Shown here piece after piece: positions 15,797 to 24,270 of a stretch of DNA of 39,725 nucleotides. How positions within the stretch are numbered: the first letter of the stretch is position 1; each line of letters starts with the position of its first letter. The translations under genes were made by a program, and so were the position numbers. The DNA is from Chloroflexota bacterium. Lineage in GTDB: Bacteria > Chloroflexota > Anaerolineae > Anaerolineales > Anaerolineaceae. The stretch covers positions 1 through 39,725 of the forward strand of contig JAAZNC010000058.1 in assembly GCA_012798455.1 (NCBI GenBank). The letters run 5' to 3'. The notes beneath the pieces are model-generated. The model was not told where the DNA came from and made no database searches. It worked only from the letters and a program-made list of their open reading frames with translations.

Positions 15797-16645
15797 TTAT
15801 TCCTCGGGCGGATTGCTCTCGGCGTCGCGCCCCAGCTCTTTGGAGCGCTGGTAAGCCGCCCAGATGGCGCGTGAGATGGCAGTGCGGAAGCCGGCTTTTT
15901 CCAGATAATACAATGCCTCAGCCGAGGTGCCGCCGGGTGAGGTGACCTGATTGCGCAAACTGGCGAGGTGCTTGGCTTCGCTCTTGCCGTTGTCGTAGTA
16001 ATCCACCGAGCCGCGCAGCGTCTCGATCACCAGCTGCTCGGCGATGCGGCGCGGGAAGCCCAGATGCACACCGGCATCTACCATGGCTTCCATGAACAGG
16101 TATACATAAGCGGGTCCGGTGCCGGAGAGGGCAGTGGCTTTATCGAGGTAATCTTCCTCTTCCACGAAGATCTCCTTGCCGAAGGCGTTCAGAAAGGTAT
16201 GCGTCATGTCGCGCTGTGCCGGGCTGACCTGCGGCGAAGCACACCACACGCTGATACCCTCGCCGATCTGGGCGGGGGTGTTGGGCATGCAGCGTACGAT
16301 GCGCTCGTGCCCGCTCAGGCGGCTGATCTTGGCGATCGCAGCGCCGGCGATGATGGAAAGCATGAAAGCGTCGGGTTTGAGGGCGCCTTTCAGTTCACCC
16401 ACCACCTTCTGCATGCGTTGTGGTTTGATGGCAAGCACCACGATGTCCGCCTGGCTGGCAGCGGTACGGTTATCGCTGAAGGGCTGCACGCCATAGGTAG
16501 CTTGTAGTTCCTGGTTACGCTCTTCATTGGGACCCGAGATGAGGATATGCTGCGGGTCGGTCAGTCCCTTTTTCAATAAACCCTTGAGCATGGCTTCTGC
16601 CATGACCCCGGGTCCGATCAATGCAATGTGGATACCTGATAACAT
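15797..16645 (-). CDS. proC: Pyrroline-5-carboxylate reductase
   Basis: 282 aa. N-terminal Rossmann NAD(P) site IHIALIGPGVMAEAMLKGLL (here GPGVMA instead of the more usual GxGNMA), the VVLAIKPQ strand, MPNTPAQIGEG, and the C-terminal dimerisation signature TALSGTGPAYVYLFMEAM with QVTSPGGTSAEALYYLE. It reduces pyrroline-5-carboxylate to proline in the last step of proline synthesis. Sits between uppP and add on the same strand. Confidence 0.95.
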   Translation of the reverse strand: MLSGIHIALIGPGVMAEAMLKGLLKKGLTDPQHILISGPNEERNQELQATYGVQPFSDNRTAASQADIVVLAIKPQRMQKVVGELKGALKPDAFMLSIIAGAAIAKISRLSGHERIVRCMPNTPAQIGEGISVWCASPQVSPAQRDMTHTFLNAFGKEIFVEEEDYLDKATALSGTGPAYVYLFMEAMVDAGVHLGFPRRIAEQLVIETLRGSVDYYDNGKSEAKHLASLRNQVTSPGGTSAEALYYLEKAGFRTAISRAIWAAYQRSKELGRDAESNPPEE

Positions 16646-16717
16646 GATACGCTCTCATTCCACGGGCTGCCCCGTTCGTTTGCAGTATTTTATATTAAAA
16701 GTGAGGAAATGGAACGG

Positions 16718-18262
16718 TCAATTAAGCGAAGATTGCAGGCACAGCAGCAGGTCTTTGAGTTCACCGCTGGGCTGCTGCTCGAGCAGTGCCAGGATGGGCA
16801 GGTCGAGGGAGCCACCCGGCAGGTCGTTGACCTGCACTATGCTGACAGCCGCGCTCAACCACTGGGAGGGCAGAAAACCGGCAGCAGCCGCTTCGACTTG
16901 GAGCTGGGTGAGCAGCGTCTCGGCGGAGGGGACCAGCAGGGCATTGTTCATATGACTGCCAGTCAAACCGCTGGCATCTTCAAGCACATTCTGGTAGGGG
17001 TTGTTTTCGTAATAGATGTAAAAACGAATGGGTTCATCGAAAGCAGCCCCCCCCGCCTCGGAAAAAGCGCAGGAGGTGCAGTGCTGGAAAAACTCGCCCC
17101 ACGTGGCGTCATCTCCCTGCAGGAGGGTGAGTAGATCGTTGAAGTCCAGCGAGAGCAGGGGGTTGGAGGCATTGAGCGCCAGCATGAGGCTCTGGCTGCC
17201 CAACTGGTAGGAGTAAGCAGCCTGTTCAGAGGGCGAGGGGAAAGTCAGGCGCAATTCGCCGGGCTGGTAGGCAGCCACACTTTGCAGCAGCGGCAGGGGG
17301 TCAGCGAGGGTCTGCTCCATGCAGGTGGCGGCAGCAGGCGCCAGCCAATTCAACTCGGGGGTGTAGACGATACTGGTGGGCAATAGTTGTTCCTCTGTGG
17401 AAGGTGTTTCCGAAATGACAGGGGCAGGAGATGAATTTTGTGGAAAGACGAAACCGAATGACAGCACGGCAGCGCCCAGGAACAGGCAGTAGCCCGCGAA
17501 GATGAACAGGGAATGACTCTGCACGAAGGTCATCAACCACGAGATGGAAAAGTAACCCACCACCCCGGCGATGGTGAAACCGACCAGCATGACGGGCATG
17601 AACTGGCCCAGGTTGGGAATTTTGAGCAGATCGAAGACGCTCAACAGCCCGGCGGCTGCCATGACGGGGATCGCCATCAGAAAGGCAAAGCGCCCGGCGG
17701 AACGCCGCTCCAGATGGCGGGTCATGCCGCCTGCCATGCACGAGCCGGAGCGCGAAAGACCGGGGAAGAGCGATAGTACCTGGAACAGCCCGATCCATAG
17801 CGCGTCGTACCAGCGCAAGCCGGTCAGATCTCGATCGCGTTTGCCGAGCAGTTCTGCCAGGATGAGCAGCAGGGCGGTACCGAACAGGAAGAAGGCGGTG
17901 GCGCTGGGGTTGCCGAAAGCTTGCTCCACTAGATCTTTGAGGAACAGTCCAGCCGCACCGGCGGGGATAGTGGCGAGGATCAGGAACCAACCCAGACGGC
18001 TTTCGCTGGAACTGCCCGGCTTTTTTGCTTTGACATCGGCGAACATGGCTTTGAAGATCTCAATGATGTCCTTCCGGAAATAGACGATCACTGCCAGTAG
18101 GGTGCCCAACTGTACCAGCACGTCGAAGGGGAAGATCTGTTCGGCGGGGATGTTCCAACCCAACAGATAAGGCAAGATCACCAGGTGCCCGGAACTGGAG
18201 ATGGGTAGGAACTCGGTCAGTCCCTGGATGATACCCAGGATGATGGCTTGTAGAATGTTCAT
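16718..18262 (-). CDS. uppP: Undecaprenyl-diphosphatase UppP fused to a PstS-like extracytoplasmic domain
   Basis: 514 aa, nearly twice the usual ~270. Residues 1-273 are a complete UppP/BacA: GLTEFLPISSSGHLVI near the N-terminus and LSLFPGLSRSGSCMAGG near 163-179, with multiple membrane segments. It dephosphorylates undecaprenyl pyrophosphate outside the membrane to recycle the wall-polymer carrier and can give bacitracin resistance. Residues 274-300 are a Pro/Ser/Thr linker. Residues about 300-514 resemble phosphate-binding PBP domains: ALNASNPLLSLDFNDLLTLL then TWGEF (about 362-392), a YIYYEN segment, and NALLVPSAETLL with AAGFLPSQWLS. Known PstS-like proteins have vNPsNPlxsLtxxqLxxIfsG..tnWsev at this point. 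One continuous frame with no visible frameshift. Overlaps tgt by 4 bases. Confidence 0.9.
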   Translation of the reverse strand: MNILQAIILGIIQGLTEFLPISSSGHLVILPYLLGWNIPAEQIFPFDVLVQLGTLLAVIVYFRKDIIEIFKAMFADVKAKKPGSSSESRLGWFLILATIPAGAAGLFLKDLVEQAFGNPSATAFFLFGTALLLILAELLGKRDRDLTGLRWYDALWIGLFQVLSLFPGLSRSGSCMAGGMTRHLERRSAGRFAFLMAIPVMAAAGLLSVFDLLKIPNLGQFMPVMLVGFTIAGVVGYFSISWLMTFVQSHSLFIFAGYCLFLGAAVLSFGFVFPQNSSPAPVISETPSTEEQLLPTSIVYTPELNWLAPAAATCMEQTLADPLPLLQSVAAYQPGELRLTFPSPSEQAAYSYQLGSQSLMLALNASNPLLSLDFNDLLTLLQGDDATWGEFFQHCTSCAFSEAGGAAFDEPIRFYIYYENNPYQNVLEDASGLTGSHMNNALLVPSAETLLTQLQVEAAAAGFLPSQWLSAAVSIVQVNDLPGGSLDLPILALLEQQPSGELKDLLLCLQSSLN

Positions 18263-19386
18263 GGCTTGTTCCTTTCGGAGGGTGGGATGTTTTCAAGCAG
18301 CGCGGCGGCGGTCTGTTCGAAGCTGCCCTGTAAAATGGCTTCCCGTAGGGTAACCGCCAGGTTGAACAGGGTGTGGATGTTGTGAATGGAGATGAGGGTG
18401 GCACCCAGCATCTCGCGCGCGCGGATGAGATGGCGCAGATAAGCCCGCGAATAATAACGGCAGGCATAGCAGGTGCAGGCTTCATCAATGGGGCGCTCAT
18501 CGCGGGCATATTGGGCGTTCATCAGGTTCATACGTCCCGAGAGGGTTTGCGCCGCGCTGTGGCGCGCCAGGCGGGTGGGCAGCACGCAGTCGAACATATC
18601 TACCCCACGCCGGATGCCCTCGATCAGGTCATAGGGCGTGCCCACGCCCATCAGATAGCGCGGTTTGTCGGCGGGCAGCACCGCGTTGACCACCTCGATG
18701 GCAGCCAGCATCTGCTCCTTGGATTCGCCCACCGAAAGACCACCGATGGCGTGCCCGGAAAAGCCCAGCGAGCTGATAAAAGCCGCCGAGCGTTCGCGCA
18801 GTTCGGGAAAGACACCACCCTGCACAATGCCGAACAGCGCCTGGTCGGGGCGCGTCTTGGCAGCCAGGCAGCGTTCTGCCCAGCGATGGGTGCGCTGCAT
18901 GGCGCGCGCGTTGTACTCAAAATCAGTAGGGTCGGCACATTCATCAAATGCCATGATGATATCGGCGCCCAACTGTTCCTGTACCGCGATGGAAGTCTCC
19001 GGGGTGAAGCGGTGGGTGGCGCCATCCAGATGGCTGCGGAAAGTGACGCCGTCCTCATCGATCCTGCGCAGCCCGTTCAGCGAAAAGACCTGAAAACCAC
19101 CCGAGTCGGTCAGGATGGCGCGCTCCCAGTGCATGAACTGGTGCAGCCCACCCAGTTCATGGATCAGATCCGCACCGGGGCGCAGGTAGAGGTGATAGGT
19201 GTTGGAAAGGATGATGGAGGCACCGATCTCAAGCAACTGCTCGGGCGTGACCGCTTTGACGGTGGCTTGCGTGCCAACCGGCATGAAAACCGGGGTTTGG
19301 ATGGCACCGTGCGGGGTCTGAAAAATACCGGCACGGGCGCTGCCCTGGGTGGCTTCGACGACATACTGAAAATTCTCTAGGGTCAT
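18259..19386 (-). CDS. tgt: Queuine tRNA-ribosyltransferase (tRNA-guanine transglycosylase)
   Basis: 375 aa. Family hallmarks are complete: NTYHLYLRPG, LTDSGGFQVFSLN with the catalytic Asp region, ADIIMAFDEC, GHAIGGLSVGE, YLMGVGTP and VDMFDCVLPTRLARH. The structural zinc site CTCYACRYYSRAYLRHL is followed by HNIHTL. It swaps G34 for preQ1 in tRNAs reading NAY codons. First gene of a minus-strand operon with uppP (ATGA overlap), proC and add. A divergent promoter region shared with alr lies between 19387 and 19477. Confidence 0.96.
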   Translation of the reverse strand: MTLENFQYVVEATQGSARAGIFQTPHGAIQTPVFMPVGTQATVKAVTPEQLLEIGASIILSNTYHLYLRPGADLIHELGGLHQFMHWERAILTDSGGFQVFSLNGLRRIDEDGVTFRSHLDGATHRFTPETSIAVQEQLGADIIMAFDECADPTDFEYNARAMQRTHRWAERCLAAKTRPDQALFGIVQGGVFPELRERSAAFISSLGFSGHAIGGLSVGESKEQMLAAIEVVNAVLPADKPRYLMGVGTPYDLIEGIRRGVDMFDCVLPTRLARHSAAQTLSGRMNLMNAQYARDERPIDEACTCYACRYYSRAYLRHLIRAREMLGATLISIHNIHTLFNLAVTLREAILQGSFEQTAAALLENIPPSERNKP

Positions 19387-19477
19387 GTGCTTTTCCTGCG
19401 CTGATTATAGCCGATACCGGCATGCTGGCGGAAGTCTTGACTTGCCCGTTTGGAAAGGGGAGTTTATACTAAGGCGC

Positions 19478-20599
19478 ATGATGAACAATGACAACTATGC
19501 CACTTGGCTTGAGATCGATCTGAATGCCATCACCGCCAATTACAATCGCTTGAAAGACATCAGCGGCGTGCCGGTGATGGGGGTGGTGAAAGCCAATGCC
19601 TACGGGCACGGGCTGGAAGAGACCGCGCTGCACCTGCAGCACATCGGGGCGCAATGGCTGGGAGTGGCACGCATTGAAGAAGCATTGCAATTACGCGAGA
19701 GCGGCATTCGAACCGCTATCATGGTACTGGGTTATACCTCCCCCAAACGGGTGAGGGATGCCCAGCAAGCCAATATCCACCTGACCATCTACGATCCGCT
19801 GGTAGCGCACATGTACGAAAAGGAAGTGGACAGCGATCTGGGTAGATTGAACCTGCATGCCAAGATCGACACCGGCATGGGACGCCTGGGGGTGCCCGCC
19901 AGGATCGCGCCGGCATTTATCGAGGATCTGAGCAGGGTCAGGATGTTCAACCTCGAAGGGGTTTTCACCCACTTTGCCTGTGCGGACGAGCCTGAAAAAC
20001 CGGTCACGCTGGAGCAGATCAGCAAATTCGAAGATGTGCTGGCAAAATTGAAAGAAAAAGGCATCAGTCCTGGTTTGGTGCACGCTGCCAACTCCGCCGG
20101 GACGCTCAATTTCCCGCAGGCTCACTACCACATGGTGCGTTGTGGCATTGCCACCTATGGTCTGACACCGGCAGCATCCATGACATTGCCGGAAGGTTTT
20201 ATGCCGTCGCTGGCGTGGAAGACACGCCTGATCTCGATCAAGAGCATGCCGCAAGGGCACGGCATCAGCTATGGGCACCACTACCATACCCGGGAAGGAG
20301 AACGCGTCGGCGCCATTGCGGTGGGCTATGGAGACGGCATGCGGCGCGTGATGGGCAATCATGTGCTGTTGCGTGGCAAGAAAGTGCCCATGGTGGGTTC
20401 GGTATGCATGGACCAGTGCATGCTCAATCTGGATGCAGTGCCGGATGCCCAGGTGGGGGACGAGGTGGTGCTGATCGGGTCGCAAAATGGCAGCACGCTC
20501 AGCGCAACTGACCTGGCACAAGACTGGAACACGATCAACTATGAGGTTATCTGCGGAATGGCAGCCAGAATGCCACGCCGCTATATTCGATCACATTGA
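19478..20599 (+). CDS. alr: Alanine racemase
   Basis: 373 aa from ATG 19478 (ATG 19481 is equally possible); an earlier in-frame ATG at 19385 would overlap tgt and add an unrelated leader. The PLP lysine is K38 in VVKANAYGHG. The C-terminal domain contains the catalytic tyrosine region GISYGHHYHT, the motif VGYGDGMRR and MVGSVCMDQCMLNLD. It makes D-alanine for peptidoglycan and complements the cell-wall role of the neighbouring uppP. Translationally coupled to recJ. Confidence 0.95.
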   Translation: MMNNDNYATWLEIDLNAITANYNRLKDISGVPVMGVVKANAYGHGLEETALHLQHIGAQWLGVARIEEALQLRESGIRTAIMVLGYTSPKRVRDAQQANIHLTIYDPLVAHMYEKEVDSDLGRLNLHAKIDTGMGRLGVPARIAPAFIEDLSRVRMFNLEGVFTHFACADEPEKPVTLEQISKFEDVLAKLKEKGISPGLVHAANSAGTLNFPQAHYHMVRCGIATYGLTPAASMTLPEGFMPSLAWKTRLISIKSMPQGHGISYGHHYHTREGERVGAIAVGYGDGMRRVMGNHVLLRGKKVPMVGSVCMDQCMLNLDAVPDAQVGDEVVLIGSQNGSTLSATDLAQDWNTINYEVICGMAARMPRRYIRSH

Positions 20600-22317
20600 C
20601 ATATAAAAATTTAAGCTACAGCAATAAAGCATGGATCCTGCCGCAAACCCTGCCGGAAACGGGTGTGGAAGGACTGGAAGGCTATCCGCGCTTGATACAG
20701 CAGGTGCTCTACAACCGCGGCTACCGTGATGCACAAACGGTACAGGAATTCCTGCATGGCGAAGGGGAAATGCTGGATCCCTACCTGCTGAGCGATGTGG
20801 ATAAAGCAGTGAAGCGCATCCGGGCGGGTATTGCCAACCATGAAAAGATGGTGGTGTACGGGGATTTCGATGTGGACGGCATCAGCGGTACGGCGCTGCT
20901 GTGCCAGGCGCTGGCGGAAGCAGGGGCGCAGGTCACGCCATATATTCCGGATCGCTTTGCGGAAGGGTATGGCTTGAACCTGGATGCCATGCACTCCATT
21001 GCCGAAGAAGGCACGCAGTTGTTGCTCACGGTGGATTGCGGCATCCGCTCGGTAGCGGAGGTGAAGCTGGCACAGGAACTGGGCATGGATGTGATCCTGA
21101 CCGATCACCACCTGCCGGGAGAAGATATACCACCCGCTTATGCAGTGATCTGCCAGAAGAAGGATGAAGAACTGTATCCCAACCGGCATATTGCCGGCGT
21201 GGGCTTGGCTTACAAATTGATGCTGGCACTGTTCCAGCAGATGGGGAAAAGCAGTGCGGATATCGAAAAATACCTGGATCTGGTGGCGCTGGGTACGGTG
21301 GCGGATGTGGTGCCGCTGGTAGGTGAGAACCGCACACTGGTGAAAAAAGGGCTGGCAGTTATGCAACAAGGTAAGCGGGTGGGACTGTGTGCATTGGAAG
21401 TGGAAAGTGGTATCCCTGATGCAGCGCAGGTGACCGCGGAACACATTGGTTTCCGGTTAGGTCCGCGACTGAACGCAGCTGGCAGGCTGGATTCGGCGCT
21501 GCTGGGGTGGAAGTTGCTGACCACTCAGGATGAAAGTGAAGCAATGGAACTGGCAGCGCGCCTGAACGTATTGAACGGGGAACGTCAGGCAAAGACCGAA
21601 GAAGCATACCAGACCGCCTCGGCACAGATATATGTGGAGCGGGAAGGAAAGGGTGAAGAAATCATCTTCGCGGTCAATGAAGCTTTCCATGAGGGCATTG
21701 TGGGGCTGGTGGCATCCAAATTGACCGAGGAGCATTACCGCCCGGCGATCGTGGGCACTGCCCATAATGGGCTGATCCGCGCATCCTGCCGTAGCGTGGA
21801 AGAATTCCATATCACCCACGCACTGGATGCCTGCAAGGAGTTACTGGTCCAGTACGGCGGGCATAGCATGGCTGCGGGTTTTTCGGTGGAACGGCAGAAC
21901 GTACAAGCTCTGGAAGAAAAACTGCTGCAGATCGCACGCGGCGAGGTGAACTGGGAAGATGCGAACCCCAAATTGGAACTGGATGGGCAGGTGAACGCGG
22001 CGGAATTGAACAGTCAGATCCCCGCCATCATGAAGGGATTGGCATTGTTCGAGCCGACCGGGGAAGGCAACCGTAAACCGTTGTTATATGGGCAGGGGTT
22101 GCGGGTGCAGGAAAAACGGCTGGTAGGAAAAAACCAGACCCACCTGAAGCTGAAATTGAAAGAGGGCTTCATCTTGTGGGATGCGATCGCATTTGGCATG
22201 GGGAATATCATCAATGACCTGGCAGATACGGTGGATATTGCTTTTCATTATGATATCAACGATTTCAATGGGGGCATTCAGTTAATGGTGCGCGATATAC
22301 GAGCCAGCACTGACTAG
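20596..22317 (+). CDS. recJ: Single-stranded-DNA-specific 5'-3' exonuclease RecJ
   Basis: 573 aa, starting at TTG 20596, which overlaps the alr stop. DHH phosphoesterase motifs: [27 protein letters not shown] and [10 protein letters not shown] (metal ligands), followed by DHHA1 with [15 protein letters not shown] and a C-terminal OB-fold ([17 protein letters not shown]). Its length matches the bacterial core enzyme. It acts in recombination and repair, degrading single strands from the 5' end. Tail-to-tail overlap of 4 bases with the glycosyltransferase. Confidence 0.95.
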   Translation: MTYKNLSYSNKAWILPQTLPETGVEGLEGYPRLIQQVLYNRGYRDAQTVQEFLHGEGEMLDPYLLSDVDKAVKRIRAGIANHEKMVVYGDFDVDGISGTALLCQALAEAGAQVTPYIPDRFAEGYGLNLDAMHSIAEEGTQLLLTVDCGIRSVAEVKLAQELGMDVILTDHHLPGEDIPPAYAVICQKKDEELYPNRHIAGVGLAYKLMLALFQQMGKSSADIEKYLDLVALGTVADVVPLVGENRTLVKKGLAVMQQGKRVGLCALEVESGIPDAAQVTAEHIGFRLGPRLNAAGRLDSALLGWKLLTTQDESEAMELAARLNVLNGERQAKTEEAYQTASAQIYVEREGKGEEIIFAVNEAFHEGIVGLVASKLTEEHYRPAIVGTAHNGLIRASCRSVEEFHITHALDACKELLVQYGGHSMAAGFSVERQNVQALEEKLLQIARGEVNWEDANPKLELDGQVNAAELNSQIPAIMKGLALFEPTGEGNRKPLLYGQGLRVQEKRLVGKNQTHLKLKLKEGFILWDAIAFGMGNIINDLADTVDIAFHYDINDFNGGIQLMVRDIRASTD

Positions 22318-22997
22318 AGTTTTATCCAACGAAATTTGAACAGTGTCCACAGGGCGATGAAGGCATCGCGTGGGCGGATCTTTTTGCCCTGATGATAGGC
22401 GCGCGGATGAAAACAAACGGGCACCTCGTAGATAGGGATATGCCGGCGTAGCAAGCGGGCGGTGATCTCGGGCTCGATCTCAAAACCTTCTGTAGTTAAT
22501 TGAAGTAAGGGGAGCACATCTTTATGGAAGACCTTGTAACCGGTCTCCATATCGGTCAGGTGCGACCCATATACCAAATTGGTGGTGAAGGTGAGAAAGC
22601 GGTTGGCGAGCTTGTTCCAGAACAGGATGCCGGCTGGGGCACCGTGCATGAAGCGCGAGCCATAGATGACCAGCACGTTCTTTTCCTGAAAGGGTTGCAG
22701 CAGGGTTGGGTAATCGCAGGGATCGTATTCCAGGTCAGCGTCCTGGATGATGAGCACATCCCCGCTGGCATGCTGCAGACCGGTGCGGATGGCGGCGCCT
22801 TTGCCGCGGTTGTGAGGGTGGGTATGGACGTGTACCATGGGATCATGAATGGAGGCGAGGATAGCAGCACTGTGATCACTTGAGCCATCGTTGATGAAGA
22901 GCACCTCATTGACCAGAGGAGAAGCTTTGACGGCTTGATAGGTGGAGAGCAGGGAAGTTTCTTCATTATAGAGGGGGATGATGACGCTGACGTTCAT
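22314..22997 (-). CDS. Family 2 glycosyltransferase (polyprenyl-phosphate sugar transferase-like)
   Basis: 227 aa, GT-A fold. Nucleotide-sugar motifs: [11 protein letters not shown] at the N-terminus, [31 protein letters not shown] and the metal-binding QDADLEYDP. The segment [12 protein letters not shown] with EIEPEIT and the R/H-rich [20 protein letters not shown] is typical of DPM1-like enzymes that load a sugar onto a lipid phosphate carrier. No membrane segments, so it works at the cytoplasmic face. Donor and acceptor are unknown. Confidence 0.9.
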   Translation of the reverse strand: MNVSVIIPLYNEETSLLSTYQAVKASPLVNEVLFINDGSSDHSAAILASIHDPMVHVHTHPHNRGKGAAIRTGLQHASGDVLIIQDADLEYDPCDYPTLLQPFQEKNVLVIYGSRFMHGAPAGILFWNKLANRFLTFTTNLVYGSHLTDMETGYKVFHKDVLPLLQLTTEGFEIEPEITARLLRRHIPIYEVPVCFHPRAYHQGKKIRPRDAFIALWTLFKFRWIKL

Positions 22998-23163
22998 AGT
23001 GTTGATTATAAATGAAAGGAAAGGAGTAGGAATGCTGGTTTTAAGCGATGAGTAATTGATCGCGATGGCAGTTTGTGGGTTTTAAGATGAACGATCGGGT
23101 AGATCGTTTGATCTGGTTTGGGTGAGATTATTCAGAAAGTTCTGGGTGACATATTAGACAATA
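22998..23163. other. Short intergenic stretch without recognised elements
   Basis: 166 bases between two minus-strand genes. I see no hairpin with a T-run, no RNA gene and no convincing promoter. Confidence 0.4.
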
Positions 23164-24108
23164 CTACAGGCATTCTCCCAGATCGCACAGGTTGTTGTGG
23201 TTGGCATCCGCATAGCGGCGGCAGCTGCCGGGGTAGGCACAGCCTTTCGGACAGCGAACAACGCAAGCAGAAGCAGTATTGGTAGGTGTGGGAGTGAGGG
23301 TCGGATCAGTAGAGGTACTCTGTGATAGCGTGGTGATAGGGGTAGTTGGTGAGATGACCTGGCTTTGCCCGTGGTTACGACGCTGGGTATGGGTCTGAGG
23401 TTCGGGCAGAATAGTGGAAGTGGGGGATGCTGTTGGGATAGGCGAGGAAGGGACGGTCGAGGTGGGGAGTGTATCTGGAATGGATGACTCCTGTCTGCTA
23501 TTACCTTCAATGAAGATCGAACGGAAAGTGGTGGTGCTACCGATGATGAAGGCGGAGAGGGATGCGATACCCACTGTGCCCATCAGTCGCAATACTTCGC
23601 GGCGTTCCTGGTTCACAATATCAGGTTGCAACAGATCTGTCGTACGGGTCTTGGACTTACGAAGTACAGGTTTTTGAAATACCTTGTGCATGGAGGAGAT
23701 GATCCAACGCACGTGTAAAGCGACCTTGAGTACTAGCAATGCCAAAGCAACGATGGAAGCGAAGACATGCAAATTGCGCACCAGCAAATAATCGGGGAGA
23801 GGCAGCTCGAACCAGGTGGAGATCATCAGACCGGTCAGTAAAATGGTCTCGAAGCCAATCATCAAGAGAAGATCAATTATGAAATGCAGGCGCTGGCTCC
23901 CCAATCTCTTCTGAAAAAAATGCTGGAGTAGATTGATGACCCACTTCCAATGACGCAACAGATGATAGCCAGCCAGGATACAAATGAACAATCCTCCCCA
24001 TTGGTGTAAAGAGAGACCGGTAACATCAAGGAAAAATGCCAGAATGAAACTTGCAAAGAGAATGAGATCTACCCACCAGTTTGTGTTAATTGTTTGACGT
24101 TTTGCCAT
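23164..24108 (-). CDS. DUF4405/cytochrome-b-like membrane protein with internal twin-Arg segment and Cys-rich tail
   Basis: 314 aa. Residues 1-135 hold four membrane helices with histidines placed like haem b ligands (H35, H49, H53, H114, H132), as in DUF4405/cytochrome b561-like proteins. After a basic cytoplasmic loop comes ERREVLRLMGTVGIASLSAF (about 168-187), a twin-arginine-like start of a fifth hydrophobic segment. A Ser/Thr/Pro-rich linker (about 203-278) leads to a compact tail with six cysteines (C282, C286, C290, C296, C308, C313) and DANHNNLCDLGEC, which resembles an EF-hand/dockerin calcium loop. The tail should lie outside the membrane. An electron-transfer role is inferred; partners are not visible. 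Confidence 0.7.
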   Translation of the reverse strand: MAKRQTINTNWWVDLILFASFILAFFLDVTGLSLHQWGGLFICILAGYHLLRHWKWVINLLQHFFQKRLGSQRLHFIIDLLLMIGFETILLTGLMISTWFELPLPDYLLVRNLHVFASIVALALLVLKVALHVRWIISSMHKVFQKPVLRKSKTRTTDLLQPDIVNQERREVLRLMGTVGIASLSAFIIGSTTTFRSIFIEGNSRQESSIPDTLPTSTVPSSPIPTASPTSTILPEPQTHTQRRNHGQSQVISPTTPITTLSQSTSTDPTLTPTPTNTASACVVRCPKGCAYPGSCRRYADANHNNLCDLGECL

Positions 24109-24270
24109 TATCTATGGTCCTGTGTTGTCTGATAGCAATTTAATGGATGTCTATGAAGAAGTTATGAAATTTCCATGAGGACTGTGTAAATTAACACATA
24201 ACGAGCTTATTTCTTATATAAAAGAACAAAATAAATAGAGAAAATTGGAAAGTGACTATACAATAAATAT
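24109..24270. other. AT-rich divergent promoter region
   Basis: 162 bases between divergent genes (DUF4405-type left, HD-GYP right). A/T-rich with several TATA-like tracts, but no single promoter or operator can be singled out. Confidence 0.4.

Noticed and set aside
18373-19380. Long plus-strand open frame (335 codons) antisense to tgt
   Set aside because: tgt is complete with all family motifs on the other strand; the antisense frame has no domain signature and arises from codon bias.
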